A stretch of 64,000 nucleotides of DNA from DASQPR01 sp963724705 (GCA_963724705.1 CAVRVS010000004.1:434001-498000); one strand, 5' to 3'; positions 26,529 through 35,844 are shown, counted from the first letter of the stretch. Program-made: numbers and translations. The notes: generated by a model not told the origin, from the letters alone.

Positions 26529-27953
26529 TCACAGGCCGTATTCCTCAAGGAGGCGTAGCCAGATCTCGCTCACGGTCGGGAACACCGGGACCGCGTGCCA
26601 GAGCTGGTCCAGAGGCGTCTCGGCGATCACCGCGATGGTGGCGGCGTGAAGAAGGTCGACCACCACTTGGCCGACAAAGGTCACGCCGAGCAGGACGCGG
26701 CGGTCCGCGTCGACGACTGCTTTTGCTCGGCCGATGTAGTTGTCAGCCTGGAGTAGCGCGCCTTCGACCGCGCCAAGGTCGTACTCGACGGTGCGTACGG
26801 CGAAGCCGTCGGCGCGAGCCGTCGACTCCGTGCGCCCCACGGTGGCGATCTGCGGGTCGGTGAAAATGACCCGGGGGGCGCCCAGGTCGTCGGCGGTCGC
26901 GCGGAACGCCGGCAAGTCGTCGGGACGGCCGTTGGCGCGGGCAACGATCACGTCGCCGCAAACCCGGGCTTGGTACTTGCCCATGTGGGTGAGCAGGTTG
27001 CGGCCGTTCGCGTCGCCGATGGCGTACAGCCAGCCTTCCGGGACGCCCGTCGCGCGCATGCTCTCGTCGACCTCGATCGAGTCGACCTTGTACAGCCCAA
27101 CCGATTCCAGCCCGAGGTCGCCCGAAGCGCTCCGGCGACCGGTGGCAACGAGGATCTCGTCTGACTCGATGCGTGAACCATCGTCAACGTGGGCGGTGAC
27201 CGGGCCACCGGGAACCGGCCGTTCCACACGAACGACTGAGCGACCGAAGCGCACGTCGATGCCCGACTCTTGGAACGAGCTTGCCAGCAACTCACCGGCG
27301 AACGGCTCGGCTTGAGGAACCAGGCGATCGCCCCGCACGATCAGCGTCGTGTCCTCCGCGCCGAGGAAGTGCAACGCCTGGGACATCTCGCAGGCCACCG
27401 GGCCGCCACCAATCACAACCAGCCGTTTTGGCACCCGTTGAACGCTGGTCGCGTCGCGGTTCGTCCACGGCTTTGCGTCCCGTAGTCCGGGCACATCGGG
27501 GATCGCTGGGTCGGTGCCCGTCGCGACGACGACAGCGTGCCGGGCTCGCAACATCCGGATCTCGTCGCCCGTCGTCGCCACCTCGACCTGCAGCGGTCCG
27601 GACAGGCGTCCCCGACCACGGACGAACGTGCCTGGAAGCTTCTCAATCCGGCTCACCTCGCCGCTGTCGTCGAGGTGGAAGACGACCTTGTCGCGGCGGG
27701 CCAATACGGCGGCCGTGTCGATCGGCCCCCGAAGTTCCAGCCCGGGCATCCGACCAACTTCGGCAGCCAACCCCATCGGTCGCAGCAGCGCCTTACTCGG
27801 GACGCACCCGAAGTACTGGCATTCACCGCCGGCCAGACGCTTTTCCACGACCGCCACGGTGAGACCGCCGCGTGCGATACGTGCCGCCACGGTCTCTCCG
27901 ACCGGACCGGCCCCGATCACGATCACGTCAAAAACGCCGGTGTTTTCCGCCAT
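26529..27953 (-). CDS. FAD-dependent pyridine nucleotide-disulfide oxidoreductase
   Basis: A 474-residue group I flavoprotein disulfide reductase. FAD site: VIVIGAGPVGETVAARIA (about residue 10); redox-active disulfide: GGECQYFGCVPSKALLRP with the CxxxxC pair; NAD(P) site: LVVIGGGPVACEMSQALHFLG; second FAD motif GWLYAIGDANGRNLLTH. The C-terminal dimerisation domain carries PRVIFTDPQIATVGRTE and ends with the interface HAVPVFPTVSEIWLRLLEE containing the catalytic His-Glu-type region (HAVPVFPT). Similar to dihydrolipoamide dehydrogenase and mercuric reductase; no HMA domain, so mercury specificity is not supported. Confidence 0.9.
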   Translation of the reverse strand: MAENTGVFDVIVIGAGPVGETVAARIARGGLTVAVVEKRLAGGECQYFGCVPSKALLRPMGLAAEVGRMPGLELRGPIDTAAVLARRDKVVFHLDDSGEVSRIEKLPGTFVRGRGRLSGPLQVEVATTGDEIRMLRARHAVVVATGTDPAIPDVPGLRDAKPWTNRDATSVQRVPKRLVVIGGGPVACEMSQALHFLGAEDTTLIVRGDRLVPQAEPFAGELLASSFQESGIDVRFGRSVVRVERPVPGGPVTAHVDDGSRIESDEILVATGRRSASGDLGLESVGLYKVDSIEVDESMRATGVPEGWLYAIGDANGRNLLTHMGKYQARVCGDVIVARANGRPDDLPAFRATADDLGAPRVIFTDPQIATVGRTESTARADGFAVRTVEYDLGAVEGALLQADNYIGRAKAVVDADRRVLLGVTFVGQVVVDLLHAATIAVIAETPLDQLWHAVPVFPTVSEIWLRLLEEYGL

Positions 27954-28291
27954 GACACCTGACCCCCCGGTTGCGGGCCGCCCGCCGCCTGGCTGGGCAA
28001 ACCCCCATCAGTCTTGCAAGTCACCGCGCATCCAGCCGAGATATGCCCACTGTCGGTAGTGCGCATCGGGCAGCGATATGGGCGCCAAGGCGATAAATGA
28101 CGACGATGTCCCTTTGGCGGCGAGCGTTCCTTTGGCGGCGCGCGGCCGAGCCTTGACGCCGCCCGAACGTGCCGATCCTCGCGCGGTTGGCACATGCGCG
28201 CCGGCGGCTTCGCCGGCTCGATGTCGAAACCTGGCTCACCCGAGTTTTTCCGACCAGCCGAGACGCAATTTAACGTGTACGACATCGGTCC
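27954..28291. other. Divergent intergenic region
   Basis: About 340 bases between divergent genes. A short direct repeat (CCTTTGGCGGCG) occurs twice near 28110-28140; apart from expected promoters I see nothing else. Confidence 0.45.
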
Positions 28292-29134
28292 ATGCCCGCG
28301 TTGGCGGAAGGGATTCCATTGGCCATATTGAGTCTGCCCGGCGTCGATCTCTACTACGAGGTCGCGGGCCAGGGATTGCCGGTCGTGCTCGTACATGGGC
28401 TGGCATTGGATACACGGATGTGGGACGACCAGGTCGGACCGCTCGCCAGCGTCGCAACTGTCATTCGCTACGACGTACGAGGATTCGGCCGCTCCACGCC
28501 TCGTGACGGCGATCTCCCGTACACGCACACGGCCGACCTCTTCGCACTGCTCGATCACCTCAACGTCGACGCAGCGGTGCTGGTCGGTCTGTCGATGGGT
28601 GGCCGTATCGTGACCGAGGCCGCATTGCAGTCGCCTGAGCGGATCAAAGCCCTGGTGCTCCTCGACTCCGTTCTGGACGGCGTGTCATGGGACGATCGGT
28701 CCGCGCAAGGCATGCGGTCGATCGCCGATGGACTGCGGGTACACGGCCTACGCGGCGCGAAGTCTGCGTGGCTGGCCCACGATTTCTTCGTCCCAGCAGG
28801 CCGCCGGCCCACTGTGGCCGACCGTCTCGCCCGGATGGTCGACGACTACTCCGGGGTGCACTGGACCGAACCCGATCCGCATAGCCCGCACCCCGGCTGC
28901 CGGCCGCTGCTCGAAAGGATCGTCGCGCCGACGACCGTGGTCGTGGGGGCGCTCGACGTGCCCTGCTTCCATGAGATGGCCAACGCGTTGGCCGCCGAGA
29001 TCCCGCACGCGCGCAAGATCGTCGTGCCGGATGCTGGTCACATGGTGAACATGGAAGCGCCCGATGTCGTGACCGATATCCTGCGCGAGGTTGTGGCGGC
29101 GAGTCAGACCGGCCACGCCAGCCAGATTCTGTAA
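28292..29134 (+). CDS. Alpha/beta hydrolase (3-oxoadipate enol-lactonase-like)
   Basis: A 280-residue alpha/beta hydrolase. Oxyanion motif VVLVHGLALDTRMWDDQV (about residue 30), nucleophile elbow VLVGLSMGGRIV (Ser near residue 101), acid region TTVVVGALDVPCF, and catalytic His in PDAGHMVNMEAPDVV near residue 252. A small cap domain lies between. Overall close to PcaD-type or haloperoxidase-like esterases. Substrate unknown. The start at ATG 28292 is plausible; a TTG at 28319 is an alternative. Confidence 0.86.
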   Translation: MPALAEGIPLAILSLPGVDLYYEVAGQGLPVVLVHGLALDTRMWDDQVGPLASVATVIRYDVRGFGRSTPRDGDLPYTHTADLFALLDHLNVDAAVLVGLSMGGRIVTEAALQSPERIKALVLLDSVLDGVSWDDRSAQGMRSIADGLRVHGLRGAKSAWLAHDFFVPAGRRPTVADRLARMVDDYSGVHWTEPDPHSPHPGCRPLLERIVAPTTVVVGALDVPCFHEMANALAAEIPHARKIVVPDAGHMVNMEAPDVVTDILREVVAASQTGHASQIL

Positions 29135-29201
29135 CGGCGGCCATCGGCCATGGATGTCGGCCACCCAATGGCGCGCCAACGTCTCGCCGGTCTTCGGCGT
29201 G

Positions 29202-29777
29202 CTACGTCGCGTCCGTGCTGAAAAGCTCGATGAGAAGGCGTACGCGTGCAGCCTGATGTGAGGGCCGTAGGCGTGCGTGGCGTTGCAAATCAGCGAGGCC
29301 ATGCATCGCGCTCCACAGCAGCTCAGTCTCGGTTTCGGTGTCCTTCGCCGAGTCGGGCACCGCGCCTTGGATGGCGGCGAACCCTTGCCGTAGCTGCAGC
29401 GGCGCGGCCTTCGTGGCGAACGGTAGGTCGGTCGGCATCGAGAACATTGCCTCGTAGGCGGCGGGGTTGTCGTGCGCGAAACGCAGGTAGCGCTGGATCA
29501 CGGCCTTTATCCGTTTCGCTGGAGTGGCATTTCGCGGTGCCGCGTTCAGTGCGGCGGTAAGCCGTTCAAAGCCGTCGAGGGCGACGGCCCGCACGATCCC
29601 GTCACGGCCGTCTGGGAAGTGACCGTACAGGACCGGCTGGCTGTAGCCGATCGCGTCGGCTAGCCGACGGACCGTCACGGCCGGCCAGCCGTCCGCCTCG
29701 GCGATCGTCCGGGCCTCGGCCACGATGCGATGCTCCCGTTCGACGCGGGCTGCTTGAGCCTTGGTCAGCTGCGTCAC
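29202..29777 (-). CDS. TetR/AcrR-family regulator
   Basis: A 191-residue regulator starting at GTG 29777. HTH: HRIVAEARTIAEADGWPAVTVRRLADAIGYSQPVLYGHF (recognition helix SQPVLYGHF), followed by PDGRDGIVRAVALDGFERL and a C-terminal ligand domain (NPAAYEAMFSMPTDLPFATKAA). There is no ribosome site upstream of the GTG; the bases before it are part of a triplicated operator, so the mRNA may be leaderless. It is divergent from a DUF1772 membrane gene and probably represses both. Confidence 0.9.
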   Translation of the reverse strand: MTQLTKAQAARVEREHRIVAEARTIAEADGWPAVTVRRLADAIGYSQPVLYGHFPDGRDGIVRAVALDGFERLTAALNAAPRNATPAKRIKAVIQRYLRFAHDNPAAYEAMFSMPTDLPFATKAAPLQLRQGFAAIQGAVPDSAKDTETETELLWSAMHGLADLQRHARLRPSHQAARVRLLIELFSTDAT

Positions 29778-29787
29778 AGATTAGACT

Positions 29788-29831
29788 CTAGCACGGCTAG
29801 ATCTAGCGATGCTAGAATATAGCAACGCTAG
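29788..29831. promoter_or_regulatory. Triple operator array for the TetR regulator
   Basis: Three palindromic copies at near-regular spacing: CTAGC-ACG-GCTAG (29788-29800), CTAGC-GAT-GCTAG (29803-29815) and ATAGC-AAC-GCTAG (29819-29831). The outer pairs share 5-bp arms and 3-bp spacers, with centre-to-centre distances of 15-16 bp (about 1.5 helical turns). The array fills most of the 76-base gap between divergent tetR and DUF1772 starts. Confidence 0.85.
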
Positions 29832-29853
29832 AAACTCGGAAGGGACTCCTGCC

Positions 29854-30327
29854 ATGCCTCTCGTCATCGACACGCTCGCCATCCTCGCTGCGATGTGCAC
29901 GGCGGTGATCTTCGGGATCGACGTGTTGGCCGCGGTGGTGCTCCGCCCTGCGTTCCGCGAACTCGACAACCACACACTCGTCCAGGTCACCGGCCGCACG
30001 CACCGGTTCGGCAACCAACGGCTGCCGCTCCCCGGCATCCTGAGCGTCGTCGCGGCCGCCGCGGCGTCGGTGGCCGCGTTCGCCGCGGGCAAGCCCGAGG
30101 TCGGCGTCCCCGCCGCCGCTGGGCTGGCGTTCCTGCTTGTCTGGCTGATCCTGTTCAACCGCATCGCGCTGCCGGTCAACAAGACGCTCATCGCCGCAAG
30201 CTACGCCGGTGAGACGCCCTCCGATGCGCGGATGCTGCAAGACCGTTGGGAGTCGATTATCAATGTGCGTTCGATCCTGCAAGGTTTGGCGCTGCTGGCC
30301 TTCTGCATCGCGATCGCGCTTGTGTGA
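29854..30327 (+). CDS. DUF1772 family membrane protein
   Basis: A 157-residue membrane protein with four hydrophobic segments; ATG 29854 follows GGAAGGGA. Family features: first span LAILAAMCTAVIFGIDVLAAVVLRPAF, conserved HRFGNQRLPLPG after it, IALPVNKTL and WESIINVRSILQGLALLAFC at the end. DUF1772 proteins (anthrone-oxygenase-related fold) are of unknown function in bacteria. Direct control by the divergent TetR gene is expected from the operator array. Confidence 0.85.
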   Translation: MPLVIDTLAILAAMCTAVIFGIDVLAAVVLRPAFRELDNHTLVQVTGRTHRFGNQRLPLPGILSVVAAAAASVAAFAAGKPEVGVPAAAGLAFLLVWLILFNRIALPVNKTLIAASYAGETPSDARMLQDRWESIINVRSILQGLALLAFCIAIALV

Positions 30328-30384
30328 GCGGTGCGCGACAATGTGCGGGTGGAGCGCAAGGGGCGCCGGTGAGGAGCGGTCGGG

Positions 30385-30690
30385 ATGTCAGCCCAGGCGG
30401 AGGTCGGAGAGGAAGCGCCGCACCGGTCTGAGTGCTGGTGCTGCGGCGTGATCGAGGACCCGGTCAGGCTGGTTCACCTGGGCAACCATCCCGAGGTCAC
30501 GGTCTGCACCCGATGTGCTCACTCGATCAGCAAATGGGCGTCGGAGATCGAAGACCGGTCCCGAATCGGTCTTGCCGTCCGCGCCCGCGATCAGGCCCGC
30601 CGACTACGCAAGGTCGTGGTGCAGCGCGGCTGGCATCACAACCGGTTTGTCGGTCGTCCGCTGCGCTGGTTGGGCAAGCACACGCCCTGA
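30385..30690 (+). CDS. Small zinc-ribbon-like protein, unknown function
   Basis: A 101-residue protein with two cysteine pairs, ECWCCG (about residue 17) and VCTRCAHSI (about residue 41), spaced to bind one zinc ion. Between them is VIEDPVRLVHLGNHPEVT. The rest is an Arg-rich helix (RARDQARRLRKVVVQRGWHHNRFVGR). This fits a conserved actinobacterial hypothetical type. It begins 57 bases after the DUF1772 gene and may be cotranscribed. A protein- or RNA-binding adaptor is possible, not proven. Confidence 0.7.
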   Translation: MSAQAEVGEEAPHRSECWCCGVIEDPVRLVHLGNHPEVTVCTRCAHSISKWASEIEDRSRIGLAVRARDQARRLRKVVVQRGWHHNRFVGRPLRWLGKHTP

Positions 30691-30940
30691 CGACGTGGAT
30701 CTGGCCGCGACTCACCGACCCACGCGGGGCATTGCCGCGTCCGAGTCCTCTGGTCGATCCCCTGGACTTGCGGTCAACGCAGGACCCACCTCGATCGATG
30801 ACCGGTTGCACTCCGCAGTCTGTTACGGAGCTAGGCCAATCGAACGCCAGCGTCTCGCCGCAGTGGACATCGAGTTGGCCACCGACCTGGGCGTCCGCCG
30901 CCGCTCGACCGCGAGGGTTGCGAGGGTGCCGCGTTGAGGT

Positions 30941-32149
30941 TCAGAGGCGTCTCACAGCAAGTGCGGCGACGTCGTCGTGAGCGCCCTGGCCGCCGAGAAG
31001 TCGCGCCATGGCCGTTCCACACATGGCGTCGGCCGACCCACAGGTCAAGGCTGCAGCCAGCTGCGTGATGCCGACGGAAATCGGGCGGTCGCGGCGTTCG
31101 ACGAGCCCGTCGGTGTACAGGAAGAGGCAGTCCCCGCGTTGCACGGCGACGTGGCTGTTGTGCCGTGGAGCGTTCACATGGGCGCCCAGCGGCAGATCTG
31201 GCGTGAGGCTGAGCGGCCGCCCGGGAGCACGATCGGTGACTGTGATCGGCGGTAGATGGCCGGCACTGGAGAGTGTCAGGTCGCGGAGGTCGGCGTCGAA
31301 GACACAGTAGAGGACGGTGGCCATCGCGTCAGGTTCGAACCGTTGGACCTTGCGGTCGAGCCGGGTGAGGACGTCAGCCGGGTCGTCGGTTTCCATCGCG
31401 TAGGCACGTAACGCGCTGCGAATACGGCCCATGACGACGGCGGCGCGGAGTCCGCTGCCGGCTACGTCGCCGATCGCGATGCCAACGTCGCCCGACGGCA
31501 GGGTAAACAGGTCGTACCAGTCGCCGCCGACACCAGCGTCGGTGCCCGGGATGTAGCGTGCCGCGACGTCGAGGCCCGGGATCGATGCGGGCCGCGCTGG
31601 CAACAGGCTGTTTTGGAGCGCGACGGTGGTCGCCCGGTCCAGCTGGGACAGACGGGCCTGAGTGGCGAGACTGGCGCGGTCGGCGACGAGTTGCAGGAGC
31701 TCGATGTCGTCGTCGTTGAACCGGCGATGGGTCAGGACTCCGACATGCAGGACGCCCGTGAGCCGGCCGGCGTTTATCATCGGTACGCCGAGGACAGACG
31801 TCACGCCCTTGGTAAGCAGCAGTGGATTGAGGACGTTGCTTCGGTCGACATGCTCGATTGCGATGGGGCGTTGCAGCGCGGCGACCCGGCCGGCGAATCC
31901 TTCCCCGACCCGCAGCCGGAAGCCCTGCTGCACCTCTTCTTCCAGCCCTTTGGCCGCGGTCGCAACGAGCTCGGTGCCAGTGCTGTCGACGAGGAGAATC
32001 ACGGCCGTATCGGCATCAAGTAAGTCGCGGGTGCGGTCCAATAGTTCGGCGAGGAGTTCCTCGACTCCGAGCCGTGACAGGGCAGCGTCGGCGATGCTCT
32101 GCAGCCGGCGCAGCTTCTCCTCGCTGCTACGCGCCCTGGACTCGGCCAT
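30941..32149 (-). CDS. GAF-SpoIIE protein phosphatase (PP2C family)
   Basis: About 402 residues from ATG 32149 (GTG and TTG starts up to 32167 also possible; GAGGGA lies 10 bases before the ATG). A GAF sensor domain (VEELLAELLDRTRDLL to FNDDDIELLQLVADRAS) is joined by a helix to a SpoIIE phosphatase domain: ALQNSLLPARP, VGGDWYDLFTLPSGDVGIAIGDVAGSG, ALRAYAMETDDPADVLTRLDRKV, SSAGHLPPI, LFLYTDGLVERRD and GAHDDVAALAVRR. The metal-binding aspartates (GDWYD, GDVAG, HDD) are intact. It should dephosphorylate a STAS protein; one is encoded just upstream on the same strand at 32263-32583. Confidence 0.92.
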   Translation of the reverse strand: MAESRARSSEEKLRRLQSIADAALSRLGVEELLAELLDRTRDLLDADTAVILLVDSTGTELVATAAKGLEEEVQQGFRLRVGEGFAGRVAALQRPIAIEHVDRSNVLNPLLLTKGVTSVLGVPMINAGRLTGVLHVGVLTHRRFNDDDIELLQLVADRASLATQARLSQLDRATTVALQNSLLPARPASIPGLDVAARYIPGTDAGVGGDWYDLFTLPSGDVGIAIGDVAGSGLRAAVVMGRIRSALRAYAMETDDPADVLTRLDRKVQRFEPDAMATVLYCVFDADLRDLTLSSAGHLPPITVTDRAPGRPLSLTPDLPLGAHVNAPRHNSHVAVQRGDCLFLYTDGLVERRDRPISVGITQLAAALTCGSADAMCGTAMARLLGGQGAHDDVAALAVRRL

Positions 32150-32165
32150 CACCACCGCATCCCTC

Positions 32166-32179
32166 AACTACGCGTAGTT
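32166..32179. promoter_or_regulatory. Perfect 14-bp palindrome upstream of the phosphatase gene
   Basis: AACTACGCGTAGTT is a perfect palindrome directly upstream of the GAF-SpoIIE start region. It is a candidate operator. It overlaps the possible TTG start of the phosphatase, which favours one of the downstream starts. Confidence 0.5.
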
Positions 32180-32262
32180 TGCGCCAGGCCTACTGCCGCA
32201 GGCGGATCATCCCGCCGATGCCGATAGTACGGATTCGACCAGCCGATCTGGCCATTCGGGCG

Positions 32263-32583
32263 TCAGATCGATGGGTCGGATAGGTGGGCCCACACTCCAG
32301 TGAGATCGAGAACTTCCCGGACAAGGCCGCTCGCGCCGGTGATCCGATATGGCTTCCCGAGCCCGTCGGCGAGACGGCGCCCCTTGAGCAGGGACGCGAT
32401 GCCGCTCGAATCGAGAAACGCGACCTCGGCCAGGTCCACCACGATGTTGGTTGTCTCGTCAGCGTCGACCGCCGTTGCGATCTGCTGGTCGAGCTGGCCA
32501 ACGGTGCCGAGGTCAACATCGCCGGCGACACTGACGTGGGCGCCCCCGGTAGCGTCATGACGCACAGAGACTGACAGCCCCAC
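32263..32583 (-). CDS. STAS-domain anti-sigma factor antagonist
   Basis: A 106-residue single STAS domain from GTG 32583, with GGAGGG five bases upstream. Pattern of SpoIIAA/RsbV proteins: HVSVAGDVDLGTVGQLDQQI, NIVVDLAEVAFLDSSGIASLLKG (the conserved phosphorylatable Ser in LDSSG), and YRITGASGLVREVLDLTGV. It would bind an anti-sigma kinase when dephosphorylated. The SpoIIE phosphatase gene begins about 100 bases downstream on the same strand, so the two are likely partners. No kinase gene is nearby. Confidence 0.92.
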   Translation of the reverse strand: MGLSVSVRHDATGGAHVSVAGDVDLGTVGQLDQQIATAVDADETTNIVVDLAEVAFLDSSGIASLLKGRRLADGLGKPYRITGASGLVREVLDLTGVWAHLSDPSI

Positions 32584-32771
32584 AGCTACCCTCCGGAGTC
32601 GGTGTCGATGAACGGCTCGACCCTACCGCTGGGGTGTCGCGGTGGCGATCGTCGCGGGTGTAACGGCTCACGCCACACCGACACGACGTAAACGCCCCTG
32701 CCCCGACCGACGCCCGGAGGGTGCACCCCAGATCTAGCGGGCGGCCCATGACGTGGATAGGGTCTGACGCG

Positions 32772-33991
32772 ATGAAACGTACATTGATTACGGGTGGCCA
32801 GGTTTTCGACGGCAGCGGTGCCGCACCCGTCACCGCGGATGTCGTCATCGAAGGCGATCGGATCGTCGCGCTCGGTAGCGGACTGGACGGTGATGAGGCG
32901 GTCGACGCATCCGGCCAGACGGTCGTGCCCGGCCTGTTCGACTGCCATACGCACGTGATGATGTCCGGAGTCGACGTCCTCAAGTCGCTGAGCCGACCGT
33001 TCTCGCTGCCGTTCTTCGAAGCGGTGGGCAATCTGCGCACGACAGTGGAGTGCGGCATCACGTCCGTACGCGATGCCGGCGGCGCCGACCTCGGCGTTGC
33101 CGAGGCCGTACGCCGTGGCCTCGTTCTAGGCCCCCGGATTCAGATCTCCGTCACCCCGCTGTCGCAGACCGGCGGCCACGGCGACGGATGGCTGGCCTGC
33201 GGGGCATCTCTCAAAGTCACCCATCCGGGTGCGCCGTCCGGCATCATCGACGGCCCCGAAGAGGCTCGGAAGAAGATCCGCGAGGTAATCCGGGCCGGCG
33301 CCGACGTCATCAAAATCATGACGTCCGGTGGCGTGCTGTCCCCCGGGACGACCCGCGCCACGGTCACTTTCGCGACGACGAGATCGCGATGATGGTGGCC
33401 GAGGCGACGGCGGCCGGTCGGTACGTGATGTCGCACGCGCAGGCCGCCGACGGCATCAAGGCAGCGGTTCGAAATGGCGTTCGCTCCATCGAACACGGCA
33501 TCTACCTCGACGACGAAGGCATCGAACTGATGCTCGATCGGGGGGCCTGGTTGGTGCCGACGCTTGTCGCGCCGCGGGCCGTGCTAGAAATCGCTGCCGC
33601 TGGCGGTGGGCTGCAGCCAGAGGTCGTCGAGAAGGCGCGAATGGTCGCCGACGTACACACCGACGCGGTACGACGGGCCGTGGCTGCTGGTGTGAAGATC
33701 GCAATGGGCACCGATTCCGGCGTCGGCAAGCACGGCAACAACCTCGACGAACTGCGCCTCATGGTCGAATGCGGGATGACGCCGGCCGCGGCGCTGCATG
33801 CGTCGACCCGATCCGCAGCCGATCTCTGCGGCGTCGCCGACGAGCTCGGCACGATCGAGGTTGGCAAGCGCGCCGACCTGACGCTGTTCGACGGCGACGT
33901 CCTCGACCTCATCCCCAAGGGTGGCGAGATCATGCGCGAGGCGGTGTCGCAGGTCTGGATGGACGGGCGCATGGTGCACAACCGGTTCTGA
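32772..33991 (+). CDS. Metal-dependent amidohydrolase (imidazolonepropionase-like), one frameshift
   Basis: ATG 32772; 406 residues when one base is restored. N-terminal composite strands VDASGQTVVPGLFDCHTHVMM include the HxH metal ligands; GADVIKIMTSGGV carries the Lys position; then RYVMSHAQAADGIKAAVRNGVRSIEHG gives two His ligands and KIAMGTDSGVGKHG the Asp. The end VGKRADLTLFDGDVLDL is typical of amidohydrolases. The two halves are in different frames; adding one C to the CCCCC run near 33340 gives SPRDDPRHGHFRDDEIA and heals the gene. Close to the Xaa-Pro dipeptidase/imidazolonepropionase group; substrate unknown. Confidence 0.85.
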
Positions 33992-34173
33992 TCGGCCCGC
34001 TCCCCGATTTGTCAGCCGACGGCGTCTACTTCGAAAATCTGACCACACCCGCAACAGTGGAGGTCGCGGGCGGGCAAGCACGTAATTGACGCCATTCCGG
34101 ACTCATCCGACATAGGCTCGAGGCGTCTACTCGCTTGGGGGAGTAGCCGCAAAACCCTCGACCCACGGGAGCG

Positions 34174-35067
34174 ATGATGCTGGATGAGCACAGCGAACTT
34201 CGTGAGGGCTACGCCGAGATCGGCGACGTACGACTGCACTACGTCGAGGCCGGCACCGGGCCGCTGATTGTTCTGCTGCACGGCTTCCCCGAGTTCTGGT
34301 TCGGCTGGCGCGAGCAGATCAAACCGCTCGCCGCGGCGGGCTTTCGCGTGGTCGCACCGGACATGCGCGGTTACAACCTGTCGTCGCGGCCGACCGGCAT
34401 TCCGGCCTACGACACCGATCGACTGGCCGCCGACATCCGCGGTCTCATTCAAGAACGCGGCGCCGACTCCGCACTCTTGGTCGGTCACGACTGGGGCGGA
34501 AGCGTCGCCTGGGCCACGGCGATGAAGTACCCCGAGGTCGTAGACCGGCTCGCTATCCTTAACGCGGCCCATCCGCGGCGGTTGATGCAGGGATTGCACA
34601 CCCCGCGCCAGCTCAGGAAGTCCTGGTACTTCTTCTTCTTCCAGCCACCAGGGCTGCCAGAGCGGACCGCACGCGCCAGGCACTGGTCGTTCTTCCGGAA
34701 CTTCTTCAAAGGCGCCCGCCCCGGCGCGTTTACGGCGCCGGACATGGACCGCTACGTCGAGGCATGGTCGCAGCCAGCCGCAGCCACCGGAATGATCAAC
34801 TACTACCGGTTCTCGGTACGGCAGTCGCCCAAGCGCGCCGAAGCGGCAATTCGTCCCATTCAGGCGCCCACATTGGTCATTTGGGGGCAACGTGATCGCT
34901 TCCTCGGCACAGAACTAGCCGAGCCCGACCGCGATGACGTCCCTAACCTCGACCGCGTCGAGCGCCTGCCGAACGCGTCGCACTGGGTGCATCACGATGA
35001 ACCCCAGCGGGTCGTGGAACTGCTTGTCAGTTTCTTTGCACCCGCCCTACCAACCAAGAGCCGGTGA
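34174..35067 (+). CDS. Epoxide hydrolase (alpha/beta hydrolase)
   Basis: A 297-residue soluble epoxide hydrolase. Oxyanion motif LLHGFPEFWFGWREQI, nucleophile Asp in VGHDWGGSVAW (about residue 107), a lid with paired Tyr/Trp (RHWSFFRNFF, MINYYRF), and the catalytic His in NASHWVHHDEPQRV near residue 272. These features separate it from haloalkane dehalogenases. It should hydrolyse small epoxides to diols. Start at ATG 34174 (an adjacent ATG at 34177 is equivalent). It is convergent with the next gene. Confidence 0.9.
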   Translation: MMLDEHSELREGYAEIGDVRLHYVEAGTGPLIVLLHGFPEFWFGWREQIKPLAAAGFRVVAPDMRGYNLSSRPTGIPAYDTDRLAADIRGLIQERGADSALLVGHDWGGSVAWATAMKYPEVVDRLAILNAAHPRRLMQGLHTPRQLRKSWYFFFFQPPGLPERTARARHWSFFRNFFKGARPGAFTAPDMDRYVEAWSQPAAATGMINYYRFSVRQSPKRAEAAIRPIQAPTLVIWGQRDRFLGTELAEPDRDDVPNLDRVERLPNASHWVHHDEPQRVVELLVSFFAPALPTKSR

Positions 35068-35178
35068 CACGGCAACGATTCGACAAGTCGATCGTGGTCC
35101 GGGACCGGCATCGCGACGGACAGCTCGGACGGTGAGGGTCGCCGGTGCTGCCCTGCACAGATCCGAGTGACTTAACGG

Positions 35179-35844
35179 TCATTTGCTCGCAGTTGCTGGC
35201 GCCTTCGGAACACAGTCGAACGTCGTCTTGTCGGGCTGGGCCGCGTGGTCCGACTCGACGGCTTCCATGTTGTTGCCTACGCAGACATCAAGGAAGCTGT
35301 GCAACAGAACCTTGAACGACTGCCCACGGAAACGTACGGTCAGCTCAATGCCCGATCGTGAGTGGTGGCCGGACTCCGGCGCCCGGTAGCCGATAACCAG
35401 TGTGTAGTCACCGGTGCGGGCTCGACCGTCGGGCGTCGGATCTTCCGGGCCCGGTCCATTCAAAGTGGCCCCGATTGCGTCGGGCGCGCCCACGCCGTCT
35501 TCGGTCGTACGCGCAGGAAAGCCTTCGAAGCGGTCCGGCAAGTTGACCGGATGGTTCTTGAACAATCGATATCCGAGTACGGCGGCACGGTCACCCGACT
35601 CGATCAGCTTGATCGATTCGATCGTTAGTGGACCGTCGGTGACCTCGACAATGGTCGTGCTGTCGCTGAATATCTCGCCCGGCTCCATTGAGTAGGCGTC
35701 GCCGTGGGAGACGTCGAGGCTCTGGATGTGACGATTCGGATCCGGGCCGGCGCGCAGGACCGAGCAGCCGACAAGACCCAGAACCATCACCACGGCCAAT
35801 TCGGCCCGGAGGTAGCGAAGCACATTCGTGACAGTACAAAACAT
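35179..35844 (-). CDS. Putative lipoprotein, unknown function
   Basis: About 221 residues from ATG 35844. The N-terminus has a hydrophobic stretch (LRAELAVVMVLGLVGC) ending in a lipobox LVGC, so it is predicted to be anchored on the outer face of the membrane. The mature part is beta-rich (IFSDSTTIVEVTDGPLTIESI, RTGDYTLVIGYRAP, ELTVRFRGQSFKVLLHSFLDVCVG) with one Cys pair possible (DVCVG and FDCVPKA). No family recognised. The longer frame to 35916 is less likely because it would bury the signal. Confidence 0.6.
   Translation of the reverse strand: MFCTVTNVLRYLRAELAVVMVLGLVGCSVLRAGPDPNRHIQSLDVSHGDAYSMEPGEIFSDSTTIVEVTDGPLTIESIKLIESGDRAAVLGYRLFKNHPVNLPDRFEGFPARTTEDGVGAPDAIGATLNGPGPEDPTPDGRARTGDYTLVIGYRAPESGHHSRSGIELTVRFRGQSFKVLLHSFLDVCVGNNMEAVESDHAAQPDKTTFDCVPKAPATASK

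Noticed and set aside
30691..30940. ORFs across the gap between the zinc-ribbon and phosphatase genes
   Set aside because: They are Arg/Ser/Pro-rich open frames without a ribosome site or recognisable sequence.
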